A stretch of DNA of 5,643 bases from UBA6544 sp038131165 (lineage in GTDB: Bacteria; Pseudomonadota; Alphaproteobacteria; UBA8366). The position numbers and the translations under genes were made by a program. Numbering within the stretch: position 1 is the stretch's first letter; the number at the start of each line of letters is the position of its first letter. Shown here piece by piece: positions 5,091-5,643 of this stretch. The notes under the pieces were generated by a model. The model had not been told where the DNA came from. It searched no databases and saw only the letters and a program-made list of their open reading frames with translations. The stretch lies in contig JAYPOZ010000169.1 in the NCBI GenBank assembly GCA_038131165.1, forward strand, positions 1 through 5,643, read 5' to 3'.

Positions 5091-5549
5091 ATGGCAGTGA
5101 ACACTTGGACGGTCTATCTCTCGGGCGAAATTCACACCGATTGGCGTGAACGCATCAGCGACGGCACCAAGGCCGCCGGTCTGCCGGTGGATTTCGTCTC
5201 GCCGGTGACCGATCACGCTTCCTCGGACGATTGCGGGGTGAATATCCTCGGCGAGGAAGAAAGCTCGTTCTGGAAGGATCACAAGGGCGCCAAGATGAAT
5301 GCCATCCGGACCCGCACCCTGATCGAGAAGTCGGACGTCGTCGTGGTTCGCTTTGGCGATAAGTACCGGCAATGGAATGCCGCCTTCGACGCAGGATTCG
5401 CGGCCGCTCTCGGCAAGCCGATTATCACCCTCCACGACGATTCCCTGACCCACGCCCTGAAGGAAGTCGACGGTGCCGCGCAGGCGGTGGCGGAGACTCC
5501 GGAGCAGGTGGTCAAAATTCTGAATTACACGATTACCGGGGCGCTTTAG
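5091..5549 (+). CDS. YtoQ family protein (nucleoside 2-deoxyribosyltransferase-like)
   Basis: This is a 152-residue protein recognised as YtoQ-family from its opening strand TVYLSGEIHTDWRERI (7-22), VDFVSPVTDH (33-42), the middle block SSFWKDHKGAKMNAIRTRTLIEKSDVVVVRFG (58-89) and KYRQWNAAFDAGFAAALGKPIITLHDD (91-117). The family belongs to the nucleoside 2-deoxyribosyltransferase-like fold. The 'IEKSDVVVVRFG' and 'DAGFAAALGKPII' segments match the fold's ligand-binding strands and the alpha-helix with the A-x-G-x-A pattern. The length is near that of Bacillus YtoQ. The cellular role of the family is unsettled to my knowledge, so a nucleoside-related activity is an inference from fold. The start at 5091 is set by AGGAG. 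Its stop overlaps that of the minus-strand CBS gene by 4 nt. Confidence 0.9.
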   Translation: MAVNTWTVYLSGEIHTDWRERISDGTKAAGLPVDFVSPVTDHASSDDCGVNILGEEESSFWKDHKGAKMNAIRTRTLIEKSDVVVVRFGDKYRQWNAAFDAGFAAALGKPIITLHDDSLTHALKEVDGAAQAVAETPEQVVKILNYTITGAL

Positions 5550-5643
5550 GCCCTCTCGGAGTTTGGGTCCGGGGGTGGCGTCGCCGCATTGCTGTGCGCC
5601 AATACGTCGACCATGTCTTCCTTCGAAAGGACGCCTTCGTATT
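5546..5643 (-). CDS. C-terminal end of a probable CBS-domain protein (partial)
   Basis: The minus strand from the right edge reads YEGVLSKEDMVDVLAHSNAATPPPDPNSERA and a TAA at 5548-5546. The segment 'GVLSKEDMVDVLA' is the typical end of a CBS domain (a nucleotide-binding regulatory module, usually written as 'G.ls..D....l'), followed by a short disordered Pro-rich tail. CBS ends like this occur in transporters, ion channels and stand-alone CBS proteins, so the full gene cannot be named. The stop overlaps the YtoQ stop tail-to-tail by 4 bases (TTAG). Only 31 residues are visible, so the call rests on a short motif. Confidence 0.6.
   Translation of the reverse strand, partial: YEGVLSKEDMVDVLAHSNAATPPPDPNSERA

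Noticed and set aside
1..5643. CRISPR array, transposon, prophage, toxin-antitoxin, tRNA or other known defence system
   Set aside because: No regularly spaced repeats, transposase or integrase motifs, terminal repeats or tRNA-like folds were seen; the only repeat is the CMD duplication.

Overview
The window is chromosomal-looking, GC-rich DNA with Shine-Dalgarno-led genes packed closely on both strands. The protein families (a flavin-dependent luciferase-like oxidoreductase beside an alpha/beta hydrolase, a CMD-family protein, an NAD-type SDR and a YtoQ protein) and the codon style suggest an Alphaproteobacterium, perhaps of the Rhodospirillales type. That placement is inference. A run of ten Ns at 3553-3562 shows that this is scaffolded draft sequence.

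Layout from left to right: (1) the N-terminal 139 residues of a GAF-domain sensor, minus strand, running off the left edge (1-419); (2) a minus-strand, tightly coupled pair, alpha/beta hydrolase (2562-1762) followed after one base by an LLM-class flavin oxidoreductase (1760-594); (3) a 103-bp divergent promoter region; (4) a plus-strand gene for a protein made of two copies of a CMD (carboxymuconolactone decarboxylase) domain (2666-3433); (5) a direct duplication broken by the assembly gap, in which the last 31 codons of the CMD gene plus about 119 bp of its 3' flank reappear at 3563-3773, so most of a second CMD gene is probably missing inside the gap; (6) a small unrecognised helical protein (3822-4205); (7) a minus-strand SDR dehydrogenase (4980-4210); (8) a YtoQ-family protein (5091-5549), divergent from the SDR gene across a region holding a perfect 7+7 inverted repeat; (9) the last 31 residues of a probable CBS-domain protein on the minus strand, whose stop overlaps the YtoQ stop.

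The flavin monooxygenase, hydrolase, CMD proteins and SDR would fit a small catabolic or detoxification cluster: oxygenation of a substrate, hydrolysis, then CMD-type and dehydrogenase steps. No substrate can be read from the sequence and the genes lie in several transcription units, so this is a hypothesis only. I found no mobile element, CRISPR array, tRNA or rRNA. The most interesting signal is the diverged tandem CMD duplication hidden by the gap; no clearly new system is visible.
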